A stretch of 35,709 bases of DNA from Fructobacillus evanidus (GCF_963580165.1 NZ_CAUZLM010000013.1:1-35709); one strand, 5' to 3'. Positions 1-7,329 are shown, counted from the stretch's first letter. Notes: generated by a model not told the origin, from the sequence alone. Numbers and translations are program-made.

Positions 1-104
1 GATTATATGAGGCGGTTGAACTCATTAACAAGCGGCCCATGAAATTACATCATTATCAAACACCATTGGAAGTTTTTACGGATGCGTTCGAATTAAACTT
101 GTAA
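1..104 (+). mobile_element. IS30-family insertion sequence, 3' remnant cut by the window edge
   Basis: The window opens inside a transposase frame (codons from base 3, stop at 102-104). The visible residues include INKRPMKLHHYQTPLEVF, which matches the C-terminal pattern of IS30-family DDE transposases (N-x-RPRK-x-L-x-x-x-TP-x-E-x-F). Everything upstream lies outside the window, so it cannot be told whether the element is intact. I could not identify the terminal inverted repeat beyond the stop. Confidence 0.7.
3..104 (+). CDS. IS30-family transposase, C-terminal fragment (partial)
   Basis: This is the last 33 codons of a transposase entering from the left. The motif NKRPMKLHHYQTPLEVF is the usual IS30 tail found just after the catalytic glutamate. 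The catalytic DDE residues themselves are outside the window. The family call rests on this short tail only. Confidence 0.65.
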   Translation, partial: LYEAVELINKRPMKLHHYQTPLEVFTDAFELNL

Positions 105-166
105 TCTGCCAAATTAAAAAAATATAAATATTTAAACAAGCATCATTGCGGATTTTTAAATATAAG

Positions 167-463
167 CGAAAAAAGAAAAGAATTGACTGCTCTCATCTTC
201 AGTCAATTCTTTTCTTAAAAAATATTTTGTTGTGGACTTTCAAACCTATGTATACTCGTAGTTCACCAATTACTGATTTGCTAACCAACAAAATTATGAA
301 CCTCAAAAGGACCAGAGGAGTTTCATCATTGCTCCAACCGGCCCTTTCGCCTCTCACCAATGCAGATTAAGTGAAACGACATTCGGACATCACGCGGACT
401 GCTCCATCTCCTCACAAAGTCTCTCCTCTTTGCTACAAATAAAAGACATAACAGTGTCACAAC
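167..463 (-). ncRNA. candidate structured non-coding RNA with own promoter and terminator
   Basis: No convincing protein is encoded in 105-627. Read leftward there is a promoter (-35 TTGAAA at 494-499, 18-base spacer, -10 TAGAAT at 470-475), an RNA of about 300 nt, and a 17-bp terminator hairpin (173-216) with a T tail on this strand. Internal pairings are plausible: GTTGTG at the 5' end with CACAAC near 231-236, AAAGGGCC with GGTCCTTT (about 304-348) enclosing GGAG/CTCC, and CAAAG with CTTTG (about 415-433). I do not recognise RNase P, tmRNA, SRP, a T-box or a known riboswitch in it. It could be a divergent 6S-like or lineage-specific RNA. Confidence 0.45.
173..216 (-). terminator. 17-bp intrinsic terminator hairpin
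   Basis: Perfect 17-base arms at 173-189 and 200-216 enclose a 10-base loop. On the minus strand the stem is followed by a run of T (complement of the A run at 169-174). It would end the leftward candidate RNA. On the plus strand no T run follows. Confidence 0.6.
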
Positions 464-469
464 AATTAC

Positions 470-499
470 ATTCTACCGAGTTTTGTCTACCTTTTTCAA
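470..499 (-). promoter_or_regulatory. promoter for the candidate ncRNA
   Basis: On the minus strand TTGAAA (494-499) and TAGAAT (470-475) are separated by 18 bases, a near-consensus sigma-A promoter. Transcription would start near 463 and run left, away from the TetR gene. Confidence 0.5.
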
Positions 500-553
500 G
501 GCTTTTTGGTTGTCAGGTGTTAACCAGAACAGTCAAATAATTTCCAAAAAGCC
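500..553. repeat. inverted repeat around the TetR/ncRNA divergent promoters
   Basis: GGCTTTTTGG (500-509) and CCAAAAAGCC (544-553) form a perfect 10-bp inverted repeat spaced by 34 bases. It lies between the leftward ncRNA promoter and the rightward TetR promoter. It might be an operator pair or a cruciform; no function can be assigned. Confidence 0.35.
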
Positions 554-572
554 GTTTTATCGGTCTTTTAGA

Positions 573-581
573 TGGTATAAT
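573..581 (+). promoter_or_regulatory. extended -10 promoter of the TetR gene
   Basis: TGGTATAAT (573-581) is a consensus extended -10 element. No good -35 is seen 17 bases upstream, which suits an extended -10 promoter. The ribosome site GAAAGGA precedes the ATG at 628. Confidence 0.55.
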
Positions 582-627
582 GTTCAATAATCCACAATAT
601 TAATTTTCATTTAATCGAAAGGACACC

Positions 628-1218
628 ATGGAAAATCCCCAACCCGTGACAACCGAACGCATTTTTTACGCATACTTAAAGGTCGCCCGAGTCGCTGAAA
701 GTACAAAAGATATTTCGCTAGCTAAAATTGCGGAAGAGCTTGGTGTCTCCAGACAAGCTATCTACAAGAACCATTTTCAAAACATCGAGGAACTAACACA
801 ATCACTGCATTATTATGTCGATAATAAGCCCTACCAACAATTAAAGTGCTTTGCTTTTCATGATAAAAACCATTCTTTCAAGGAATTATTGAATTTTTTT
901 GCCGAAAACGTCATTCCTTCCCTTTATGAAAAGCATGAATTTCTTGGTGTCTTTTATTCAAAAGTAGCTGATCCAGCCTGGCGTCCCTATTTAAACCAGC
1001 AATACATCGACATGCTAATGCCTTACTTTGATGGCGCCAAAGGCAATCGGCACGGTTTAACCTCACAAACACTAGCAGAACTCACGATTAACCAAGTCAT
1101 GGCCGCCATCAGTATCTGGCTTACACAAGAACAACCCATCAAGCCTGATTTGTTTGCTCAGCGTTTTATCTACCTCTTTTCAAATTCCATCCTCGACTTG
1201 TCTGCTATGAGCGATTAA
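628..1218 (+). CDS. TetR/AcrR-family transcriptional regulator
   Basis: This 196-residue protein has an N-terminal helix-turn-helix around residues 28-50 (SLAKIAEELGVSRQAIYKNHF), as expected for TetR/AcrR DNA-binding domains. The rest is a mostly helical ligand or dimerisation domain that is not conserved enough to name an inducer. The ATG at 628 has a GAAAGGA ribosome site and an extended -10 promoter. The neighbours (candidate ncRNA, IS30 end, lysine permease on the other strand) do not reveal a target; self-regulation through the inverted repeat at 500-553 is only a guess. The family call is firm and the function open. Confidence 0.85.
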   Translation: MENPQPVTTERIFYAYLKVARVAESTKDISLAKIAEELGVSRQAIYKNHFQNIEELTQSLHYYVDNKPYQQLKCFAFHDKNHSFKELLNFFAENVIPSLYEKHEFLGVFYSKVADPAWRPYLNQQYIDMLMPYFDGAKGNRHGLTSQTLAELTINQVMAAISIWLTQEQPIKPDLFAQRFIYLFSNSILDLSAMSD

Positions 1219-1231
1219 ACGTTATCATCAT

Positions 1232-1275
1232 AAAAAAGCACAGCCATTCCAAAATTAGAATCGCTGTGCTTTTTA
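1232..1275. terminator. bidirectional terminator between TetR gene and permease
   Basis: AAAAAGCACAGC...GCTGTGCTTTTT arms form a hairpin with A and T runs on opposite sides, so it can end both the rightward TetR transcript and the leftward permease transcript. Confidence 0.8.
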
Positions 1276-1323
1276 ATTGACTGAAACTACCTTATCCAAC
1301 CAAGACGGCTGAATAACTGATTT

Positions 1324-2775
1324 TTAATGTTCTGCCTTTGAATCCAAATCAATTTCATCCAATGGAATCAACTTTGACTTTTTAACAATCTTATAAACAA
1401 TGTATGGAATTACGACAATTGGCACTGACAGATAAGTCATGCCAATCTTTTCCCAATCAAAGTGAGCAAAAGATGCTGGATCTTGCAAGACGATAACCAC
1501 GATTGACAAAACAATCGCCAAAATTGGTCCAAATGGGAACCAGCGAGCTTTGTAAACCAACTTATTCAAATCTTTACCTTGACGCACGTAAGCGCGACGG
1601 AAGCGCAAATGCGCAAAGGCAATTCCTAGCCAAGCGATGAAGCCTGACAAACCTGAAGCAGCAACCAACCAAGTGTAAGCTTCGCTGCCGCCCTTAATAT
1701 CTGACAAGAAAGCAAACATACCAACAAGGACTGTCAACAATAGCGATGCCCAAGGCACACCAAACTTTGACAACTTAGAAAAAATCTTTGGCGCCTGGCC
1801 TTTCTTGGCCAAGGCATATAAAGTACGATTGGCAGCATAGGTTGCAGAGTTCGCTGCCGAAATGATTGATGTCAAAATCACCGCGTTCATCAATGAAGCA
1901 GCAAAGGCGATGCCAGCATTCTTGAAGACAATCGTAAATGGTGAAACTGTGATGTCATTGTTATTAGCAGCTGACAGCAAATTTGGATCCTTGTAATAAA
2001 CCAAGGCAGAAATCACAAAGATTGCGCCGATATAGAACAACAAGATTCGCCAGAAAACTGAGTTAATCGCCTTTGGCACTGATTTGGATGGGTCCTTGGC
2101 TTCACCAGCAGTAATGCCCACCATTTCTGTTCCTTGGAATGAAAAACCAGCAACTAAGAAGACCGACAAGACTCCTTGGAAACCACCAACAAATCCATGA
2201 TTACCAACGGACAGGTTATGCATAACGTTTTGATTTGAGTGAATAACCCCAAAAATGGTCAAAACACCAACAACCAAGAAGAAAATAATGGTCACAACCT
2301 TGATTGTCGACAGCCAAAATTCTGTTTCACCGAAGGTCGAAACGGAAAAGAGATTAATCAAGAAAATCAGCGCCAACACAATCGCTGAGAAAACCCAAGC
2401 CGGTACGTGTGGCAACCAGAACTGTGCAACCAAACCAACTGCGGAAACTTCAGCCGCAATGGTAATTGCCCAGTTAAACCAGTAGTTCCAACCAAGGGCA
2501 AAGCCCATCGCCGGTTCGATAAAACGGTTACCATATTCCGAAAATGAACCAGTGGTTGGCATGTAGGTTGCCATTTCACCAAGGGAAGTCATCAGGAAGT
2601 AGACCATCACGCCCATCACCAGGTAGGCAGTGATGGCACCCATCGGTCCAGCCTGTGATACCGTTGCTCCAGAGGCTAAAAAGAGCCCCGTTCCAATTGA
2701 TCCACCCAAAGCAATCATGGAGACGTGACGCGTCTTCAATTCTTGCTTGATGGTATTTTGATTTTGTTCAGCCAT
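1324..2775 (-). CDS. lysP: lysine-type amino acid permease (APC superfamily, AAT family)
   Basis: A 483-residue, about 12-helix transporter. The opening KTRHVSMIALGGSIGTGLFL is the helix-1 signature of AAT-family permeases (LysP, RocE types); EYGNRFIEPAMGFALGWNYWFNW and GFSFQGTEMVGITAGE are further family blocks. It imports a cationic amino acid by proton symport. The call to lysine comes from a lysine riboswitch directly upstream. The ATG at 2775 is preferred over 2781 because AAGGAG lies 8 bases before it and only 2 before the other. It is transcribed alone from a promoter overlapping the end of the preceding gene and ends at the hairpin 1232-1275. Confidence 0.85.
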   Translation of the reverse strand: MAEQNQNTIKQELKTRHVSMIALGGSIGTGLFLASGATVSQAGPMGAITAYLVMGVMVYFLMTSLGEMATYMPTTGSFSEYGNRFIEPAMGFALGWNYWFNWAITIAAEVSAVGLVAQFWLPHVPAWVFSAIVLALIFLINLFSVSTFGETEFWLSTIKVVTIIFFLVVGVLTIFGVIHSNQNVMHNLSVGNHGFVGGFQGVLSVFLVAGFSFQGTEMVGITAGEAKDPSKSVPKAINSVFWRILLFYIGAIFVISALVYYKDPNLLSAANNNDITVSPFTIVFKNAGIAFAASLMNAVILTSIISAANSATYAANRTLYALAKKGQAPKIFSKLSKFGVPWASLLLTVLVGMFAFLSDIKGGSEAYTWLVAASGLSGFIAWLGIAFAHLRFRRAYVRQGKDLNKLVYKARWFPFGPILAIVLSIVVIVLQDPASFAHFDWEKIGMTYLSVPIVVIPYIVYKIVKKSKLIPLDEIDLDSKAEH

Positions 2776-2808
2776 TTGCATGACTCCTTCATATTAGTTT
2801 CAAACAAT

Positions 2809-2845
2809 AAAAAACCCGCTTTTGTCACAAAACAAAAACAGGCGG
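2809..2845 (-). terminator. riboswitch expression-platform terminator
   Basis: On the minus strand CCGC...TTTTG pairs with CAAAA-GCGG and is followed by a run of six T (2809-2814). It lies between the lysine aptamer and the permease ribosome site, so it is the likely transcriptional off-switch. Confidence 0.7.
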
Positions 2846-2877
2846 TAAATTCGTTCAATAATGATAGCAATGATTAG

Positions 2878-3036
2878 CAAAGCGCACCGTTAAAAACGAC
2901 AGTCCGATGAATCTTCTTCAACGTCCCAAGGAAAACTCTTGACCAAGAATTTCCTTTCGGCAACTGCACCTTCCACCCTGCGTCCTTGTCTTGGCCAGAC
3001 TCTACAGGGCTACTCATTTTAGTTGCGACCTCTTTG
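2878..3036 (-). ncRNA. lysine riboswitch (L-box) aptamer
   Basis: The leader carries the L-box landmarks in order: AAAGAGGTCGCAA, then GAGTA, GGAAGGTGCAGTTGCCGAAAGG and GGACTGTC near the 3' side, comparable to the known lysC aptamer blocks (AGAGGTGCGAA, GAGTA, GTTGCCGAAG, GGACTGTC). CAAAG (3032-3036) and CTTTG (2878-2882) can close helix P1. Lysine binding would favour the terminator at 2809-2845 and shut off the permease. Confidence 0.85.
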
Positions 3037-3048
3037 TTTGTTGTTCCT

Positions 3049-3078
3049 ACCATAACACAATTTAAATATCACCGTCAA
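3049..3078 (-). promoter_or_regulatory. promoter of the lysine riboswitch-permease unit
   Basis: TTGACG (3073-3078) and TATGGT (3049-3054) are 18 bases apart on the minus strand. The -35 box lies inside the last codons of the upstream membrane-protein gene, which ends at 3062. Confidence 0.6.
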
Positions 3079-3718
3079 CCGCAAAAATCACTAGCCAACT
3101 CTTCTTAACGTGCTTTAAATAGACCTTAGCTGCTAGACGGAAGTAAATATAGGCCAGTAGGAAGGCCCCCAGTACCGTGGTAAAGGACAAATCACTCCCA
3201 ACCATTTTGTTGCCAGCTAACACAATCCACGTCAGCACAAAGACAGTTTGAATCGTTGTCTTAACCCAGTGAGCAACGTGAAGACGACGAACTAAGATGT
3301 TGTCAAATTCAAAAAAGAACAGCGCCCACATAGCCAATGATAAATCAGGCATTGTTTGGTCCAACGTTAATCCATGATCCCAATTTAAGAAAACCGCCGC
3401 TGACCAAATAATCATGCTGATGAAGAAAATTGTGGTGACATTAATTGCCCACCAAGATCCAACCTTAAAGCCCAGGGACCGAATAAAGAGAGCCCAACAA
3501 ATATTAACTAACCAGATAAACCACAAGCTCCCCATGACATTAGCTGGACCAGCTAAGAATAGGAAATGACTAGCAATTTCCTGAGCGATAATGGCAAACA
3601 CTGTGTCCATTAACTCTAAAAATCCGCTATTGAAGCGCAACATAATCGATAAAATAATAAAAAGTGCTAAAAAGCACTTTGATAAATATGGTCTCTTTTT
3701 TAATGGTGATATTAACAC
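3062..3718 (-). CDS. hypothetical multi-pass membrane protein
   Basis: This 218-residue protein is strongly hydrophobic, with about six predicted membrane segments (roughly residues 13-30, 38-56, 60-80, 88-110, 126-140 and 155-200) and a basic N-terminus. I do not recognise a family motif. The start is GTG, with GAGGA seven bases upstream. It follows trpS by about 100 bases on the same strand and its last codons host the -35 box of the lysine permease promoter. A GTAAA-AGAG-TTTAC inverted repeat lies upstream at 3756-3769. Function unknown. Confidence 0.7.
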   Translation of the reverse strand: MLISPLKKRPYLSKCFLALFIILSIMLRFNSGFLELMDTVFAIIAQEIASHFLFLAGPANVMGSLWFIWLVNICWALFIRSLGFKVGSWWAINVTTIFFISMIIWSAAVFLNWDHGLTLDQTMPDLSLAMWALFFFEFDNILVRRLHVAHWVKTTIQTVFVLTWIVLAGNKMVGSDLSFTTVLGAFLLAYIYFRLAAKVYLKHVKKSWLVIFAVDGDI

Positions 3719-3820
3719 AAGACGGTCCTCTTCGATAAATAAAAAACATTCTTATGTAAAAGAGTTTACGTCATGTAACAAAAAAAAGCAAAGCGAAACC
3801 ATTGTAATCGAGAACTGTTC

Positions 3821-4837
3821 TTAATTAAAGTAATTGATACCCATGGCTGCTCGAACTTCTTGCATCGTTTCCTCAGCTCTTTGATTTGCCTTTTCTGAAC
3901 CCTGCTTCAACATCGCCAATACCTGGTCCATGTCTTGTGCGTATTCTAATCGGCGTTCACGAATCGGTGCTAATTCAGCTTCCATTACCTCTAACAGGTG
4001 CTTTTTTAGTTTCATATCACCTAAACCACCGGCTTGGTACTGTTCCTTTAGGCTTTGTACCCGATTTTGATCGGGGTCAAAAATATCTAAATAGGTGAAG
4101 ACCACGTTCCCTTCAACATGGCCTGGGTCCTCAACTCGAATATGAGTGGGGTCAGTATACATTGACTTAACCTTCTTAGCCAAAGTATCCGGATCATCAG
4201 AGAGATAAATACCATTATTTAATGACTTGGACATCTTGGCATTTCCATCAATTCCCGGCAGGCGTCCCTGCCCCTTTGGTGGAAAGACGCCTTCAGGTTC
4301 AACAAAAACGTCCTTTTGGTAGGCGTTGTTAAAGGAACGAACCAATTCACGCGTTTGTTCAATCATTGGCTTTTGGTCATCACCAACTGGAACTTTTTTG
4401 GCCTTAAAAATCGTAATATCCGCAGCCTGGGAAACAGGATATGTTAAAAATCCAGCCGGAATCCCTTCTCCAAAGCCCTTTTGTTGAATTTCGGTCTTGA
4501 CCGTTGGGTTGCGTTCCAACCGCCCCAATGAAACCAAGTTCATAAAGTACATCGTTAATTCGGCTAAACCTGGAATCTGGGATTGGACAAAAATAGTTGA
4601 TTTCTTAGGATCCAAACCAACTGCCAAGTAGTCCAAGGCCACTTCAGTCAGTGATTGTCTGATTTTTTCAGGATTACGTGCATTATCCGTAAAGGCTTGG
4701 GTATCCGCAATCATAATGTAGGGATCAAATTCTCCGGAGTTCTGCATGGCCACTCGATTTTTGAGAGATCCAATGTAGTGACCAATATGTAGTTTTCCGG
4801 TTGGACGATCACCGGTTAAATAAATTTCTTTTTCCAT
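3821..4837 (-). CDS. trpS: tryptophan--tRNA ligase
   Basis: Class I aminoacyl-tRNA synthetase that charges tRNA-Trp. The 338-residue length is normal. The HIGH-type motif is GKLHIGHYIG near residues 14-23 and the KMSKS motif is AKMSKSLNNG near residues 200-209, both ATP-binding signatures. DRPTGKLHIGHYIGSL is the usual TrpRS opening. No T-box leader precedes it; the upstream gap is short and carries a TATAAT -10 box at 4873-4878, divergent from the panE promoter. Its product's substrate is also what trpXYZ at the far end of the window imports. Confidence 0.97.
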   Translation of the reverse strand: MEKEIYLTGDRPTGKLHIGHYIGSLKNRVAMQNSGEFDPYIMIADTQAFTDNARNPEKIRQSLTEVALDYLAVGLDPKKSTIFVQSQIPGLAELTMYFMNLVSLGRLERNPTVKTEIQQKGFGEGIPAGFLTYPVSQAADITIFKAKKVPVGDDQKPMIEQTRELVRSFNNAYQKDVFVEPEGVFPPKGQGRLPGIDGNAKMSKSLNNGIYLSDDPDTLAKKVKSMYTDPTHIRVEDPGHVEGNVVFTYLDIFDPDQNRVQSLKEQYQAGGLGDMKLKKHLLEVMEAELAPIRERRLEYAQDMDQVLAMLKQGSEKANQRAEETMQEVRAAMGINYFN

Positions 4838-4895
4838 GGTTTCTATTATCTCTTTCTAGTATTAACTTCTCCATTATATCGAAATAAAACTAAAC

Positions 4896-4924
4896 TTGCA
4901 TGATTCTTAGTTTATTGTTATATT
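4896..4924 (+). promoter_or_regulatory. panE promoter
   Basis: TTGCAT (4896-4901), a 17-base spacer and TATATT (4919-4924). Transcription would begin near 4931, so an in-frame ATG at 4925 cannot be the start and the ATG at 4970 is used. Confidence 0.65.
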
Positions 4925-4969
4925 ATGAGAAAAAGATTAGAATGTTTTCACACTAAGGGGGAAATCAAT

Positions 4970-5950
4970 ATGAAATATGCTGTTGTTGGTGCGGGTGCGA
5001 TGGGACTTCGTTATGGTCTCTTGTTGCAAGAAGAAGCTGGTCTCGACGTTGATTTTGTTGAACCAACACAAGGCTCTGTTGACGTGATTAAGGCTCAGGG
5101 CGACGTGGTTTACCGATCAGTCGACCACGAAGACAAGACGCCCATTAAGGTTAATATTTATTCACCAGAAGAATATGAAGGCACTCCAGATGTCTGGATT
5201 TTCTTCATGAAGCAAATGCAATTGGCAGATGCGTTGAAGCGCTTGCAACCTAAGTTCCAAAAAGGCCAAACCGCTTTGGCAGCCATGAACGGTATGGGTC
5301 ACATTGAAAAGATTCAAGAATACTTCGATGACGAGCACATTATTGGTGGAACAGCCATGATTGCAACCATCTTGAACAACTTTGGTGATGTTGACTTTAT
5401 TGGTGAAACGAGTTCTGTTTATGCAAACTTGACCCAAAAGCCATCCAAGGTCATGGATGAAGTTCAAAAAGATTTCCAAGCAGCTGGCTTGAACCCATCT
5501 TATTCTGAAAACTTTATGGGAACATTGTTGACGAAGGTAACCTTTAACTCAGTGGAAAACTCAATCGCCACCATGTTCCAATCACGCATGGGTCACTTGA
5601 TTGAATACAAGGACTTTGTTTCAACGATTGCCGCCCCTCTTGTTGCAGAAGTTTACGCAGGTGCCAAGGCAGCCGGCATCGAATTAATTGAAACGGAACA
5701 AGAAATGTTGGAACAAGTGGATTACGTTTCTCGCGTTGGTAATCCACTTCACTTCCCCTCTATGTATCAAGACTTTGTTAAGGGCCGCCCAACGGAAGTT
5801 GACTACATCAACGGCTACTTGGCTGATTTGGCCGAAAAGAACGGCGTACCAGCCCCTAACCAACGCTTGATTACCAACTTGGTTCACCTTGCGGAAGCAA
5901 TGCGTGAGTTTAACCCACCAGTTAACAAGCTAGCCCAACCAGAAAAGTAA
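4970..5950 (+). CDS. panE: ketopantoate reductase (2-dehydropantoate 2-reductase) family protein
   Basis: This 326-residue protein begins YAVVGAGAMGLRYG, a Rossmann NAD(P)-binding GxGxxG motif, and has the C-terminal helical domain typical of ApbA/PanE enzymes. These reduce 2-dehydropantoate to pantoate with NADPH, on the route to pantothenate and coenzyme A; some LAB paralogs act on other 2-oxo acids, so substrate is not certain. The ATG at 4970 follows AAGGGGG and lies downstream of the predicted transcription start. It is a single-gene unit ending at a large hairpin. A pantothenate kinase gene lies elsewhere in the window. Confidence 0.85.
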   Translation: MKYAVVGAGAMGLRYGLLLQEEAGLDVDFVEPTQGSVDVIKAQGDVVYRSVDHEDKTPIKVNIYSPEEYEGTPDVWIFFMKQMQLADALKRLQPKFQKGQTALAAMNGMGHIEKIQEYFDDEHIIGGTAMIATILNNFGDVDFIGETSSVYANLTQKPSKVMDEVQKDFQAAGLNPSYSENFMGTLLTKVTFNSVENSIATMFQSRMGHLIEYKDFVSTIAAPLVAEVYAGAKAAGIELIETEQEMLEQVDYVSRVGNPLHFPSMYQDFVKGRPTEVDYINGYLADLAEKNGVPAPNQRLITNLVHLAEAMREFNPPVNKLAQPEK

Positions 5951-5960
5951 AAATTATCGT

Positions 5961-6044
5961 AAAAAGCCACTGATAACGTGTGATGGCAAATAGTAAAAGA
6001 GCTTAAAGGCTCCTTACCTTACCAAGCCGAATCAGTGGTTTTTT
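5961..6044 (+). terminator. large branched terminator after panE
   Basis: GCCACTGAT (5966-5974) pairs with ATCAGTGG (6031-6038), followed by six T. The 56 bases between the arms contain a second hairpin (GAGC/GCTC with flanking TAA/TTA) and a GGC/GCC pair, so the whole folds as a long rod. An A run on the left also gives a T run on the other strand. Confidence 0.65.
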
Positions 6045-6065
6045 CGTTGCCATTTTTTAGACAAC

Positions 6066-6091
6066 AAAAAAGCCGCAACCGAAGTTGCGAC
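6066..6091 (-). terminator. terminator of tRNA-Glu
   Basis: On the minus strand GTCGCAAC-TTCG-GTTGCGGC is followed by six T: an 8-bp stem closed by a stable TTCG tetraloop. Confidence 0.85.
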
Positions 6092-6099
6092 TTTAATAG

Positions 6100-6171
6100 T
6101 AGCTCGTGAGAGAATCGAACTCTCGATTCCGCCGTGAAAGGGCAGCGTCTTAGCCACTTGACCAACGAGCC
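6100..6171 (-). tRNA. tRNA-Glu (anticodon TTC)
   Basis: A complete cloverleaf on the minus strand: acceptor GGCTCGT/ACGAGCT (with a G-U end pair), D arm GTC...GAC, anticodon arm CTGCC-CTTTCAC-GGCGG with TTC, and T arm GAGAG-TTCGATT-CTCTC. CCA is not encoded. It has its own promoter and terminator. Confidence 0.95.
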
Positions 6172-6213
6172 ATGGTCAGTTGTTACTTGATATCTCTATC
6201 AAACAACTATATT

Positions 6214-6242
6214 AGTATATCAAGGTAAGACGCTTTCGTCAA
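6214..6242 (-). promoter_or_regulatory. tRNA-Glu promoter
   Basis: TTGACG (6237-6242), a 17-base spacer and TATACT (6214-6219) on the minus strand, a strong sigma-A promoter immediately upstream of the tRNA. Confidence 0.75.
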
Positions 6243-6247
6243 CACCT

Positions 6248-6276
6248 AAATCAAAAAAAGTTTATTTTTTTGATTT
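6248..6276 (-). terminator. A/T-rich hairpin ending the LysM gene
   Basis: AAATCAAAAAAA (6248-6259) and TTTTTTTGATTT (6265-6276) form a 12-bp stem with a 5-base loop, touching the stop codon of the LysM gene. A/T-only stems are weaker terminators, so its efficiency is uncertain. Confidence 0.5.
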
Positions 6277-7256
6277 TAGTACCAACCATACTGCAAATGA
6301 TGGGCCAATGCGGCCTGTGCAGTCCCATAACGAGCAGCAATATAGGCTTTCATTGCCTGTAACTGATCTTGATAATCAGTTGAATTACCACCATAGCGAG
6401 CACGCAAAGTTGGTGATAACTGGCCAATTCCAAAGTAAATGCCGTTTGCCGCATTCACGTTGCCACCAGATTCCTTCATAATAATTGTTTGAAGGGCCTG
6501 TGCTTCAGCTTGGTCGCTATCCAAGCTATTACTTTGAACCGCTTGACTTGGTTGACTAGCCGCAACGGGTGTAGCTGCTTGAGACGCAGGAGCTTGCGAT
6601 ACAGCTACCTGAGAACTTGCTGACTGCGAGGCCGGTGCTTGTGATGCCACTGCCTGCGATACAGGAGCTTGCGATACAGCTACTTGAGAACTTGCTGACT
6701 GCGAGGCCGGTGCTTGTGATGCCACTGCCTGCGATACAGGATCCTGGGAAACAGCTGTCTGAGAGCTCGTTGACTGTGAGGCCGGTGCCTGGGAAACTGC
6801 TGTCTGAGAGCTCGTTTGACTAGCATTCTTAATTGACAAAGTCTGTCCAACAAAAATTTGGTTGGTATCCTTAATGCCATTTTCCTGGGCCAACTGATCA
6901 ACACTCAAGCCAAACTTTTGTGCCAAAGTCCAAAGGTTATCCCCCGCTTGAACACGGTAGATATTTCCCTCCGCGGTCGTTGTTGTACTTGACGTTGTTG
7001 TACTTGGTGTTACCGTTTTCGAATTGGCAACACCAATAATCAATTCTTGACCTTGATAAATTTGGTCAACATTTTGAATTTGATTATCCGATGCCAACTG
7101 TGCAACTGTCGTATTAAAACGTGATGCAAGCGCTGACAATGTTTCGCCAGAAGCAACCGTGTGTTTCTGTACCTGATCAGCACTAACCGCCTGATGACCG
7201 GCCGCGACGGACCCGGCCAAGCCAGCAGCAATTAATAATTGTTTTTTGACATTCAT
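6276..7256 (-). CDS. secreted LysM protein with Apf-like/transglycosylase-type C-terminus
   Basis: This 326-residue protein has a signal peptide (residues 1-26, cleavage near AVSA), two LysM domains (about 31-74 and 99-142) that bind peptidoglycan, a low-complexity linker rich in Ser, Gln, Ala and Val (about 145-245), and a C-terminal domain from about 250. There IIMKESGGN carries a likely catalytic Glu (262), followed by YFGIGQLSP and the ending YGWY, typical of aggregation-promoting-factor and lytic-transglycosylase-like proteins of LAB. It probably remodels or decorates the wall. The linker includes two near-identical 25-residue repeats. AAGGAG precedes the ATG. Confidence 0.88.
   Translation of the reverse strand: MNVKKQLLIAAGLAGSVAAGHQAVSADQVQKHTVASGETLSALASRFNTTVAQLASDNQIQNVDQIYQGQELIIGVANSKTVTPSTTTSSTTTTAEGNIYRVQAGDNLWTLAQKFGLSVDQLAQENGIKDTNQIFVGQTLSIKNASQTSSQTAVSQAPASQSTSSQTAVSQDPVSQAVASQAPASQSASSQVAVSQAPVSQAVASQAPASQSASSQVAVSQAPASQAATPVAASQPSQAVQSNSLDSDQAEAQALQTIIMKESGGNVNAANGIYFGIGQLSPTLRARYGGNSTDYQDQLQAMKAYIAARYGTAQAALAHHLQYGWY
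6591..6740. repeat. 75-bp tandem repeat, two nearly identical copies
   Basis: The unit starting AGCTTGCGATACAGCTAC at 6591 recurs at 6666, a period of exactly 75 bases (25 codons). It encodes the SQAPVSQAVASQAPASQS-type linker of the LysM protein; more diverged partial units continue to about 6820. In-frame expansion or loss would change linker length. Confidence 0.85.
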
Positions 7257-7329
7257 ATGACACTCCTTTCTTTTTTTAGGCGAGAAAATAATCTAGGTAT
7301 AACCGCCCTTACGTCCCATGATAACCTTT

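Noticed and set aside
146..370. Plus-strand open frame of 74 codons in the 105-627 region
   Set aside because: No ribosome site, lies across a perfect terminator hairpin, low-quality composition; the region is better explained as a structured RNA on the other strand.
2878..3036. T-box as an explanation for the permease leader
   Set aside because: No GGTGGNACCGCG-type antiterminator sequence; the lysine aptamer blocks fit in order.
3591..3824. Plus-strand frame over the start of the membrane-protein gene
   Set aside because: It is antisense to a well-supported membrane protein and has no ribosome site or family resemblance.
4925..4969. Earlier ATG for panE giving 15 more residues
   Set aside because: It lies upstream of the predicted transcription start and has no ribosome site; the ATG at 4970 follows AAGGGGG and starts at the nucleotide-binding strand.
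6591..6823. Repeats at 6591-6823 as a CRISPR array
   Set aside because: They are in-frame coding repeats of 75 bases without spacers, within the LysM gene; no CRISPR array is visible anywhere in the window.
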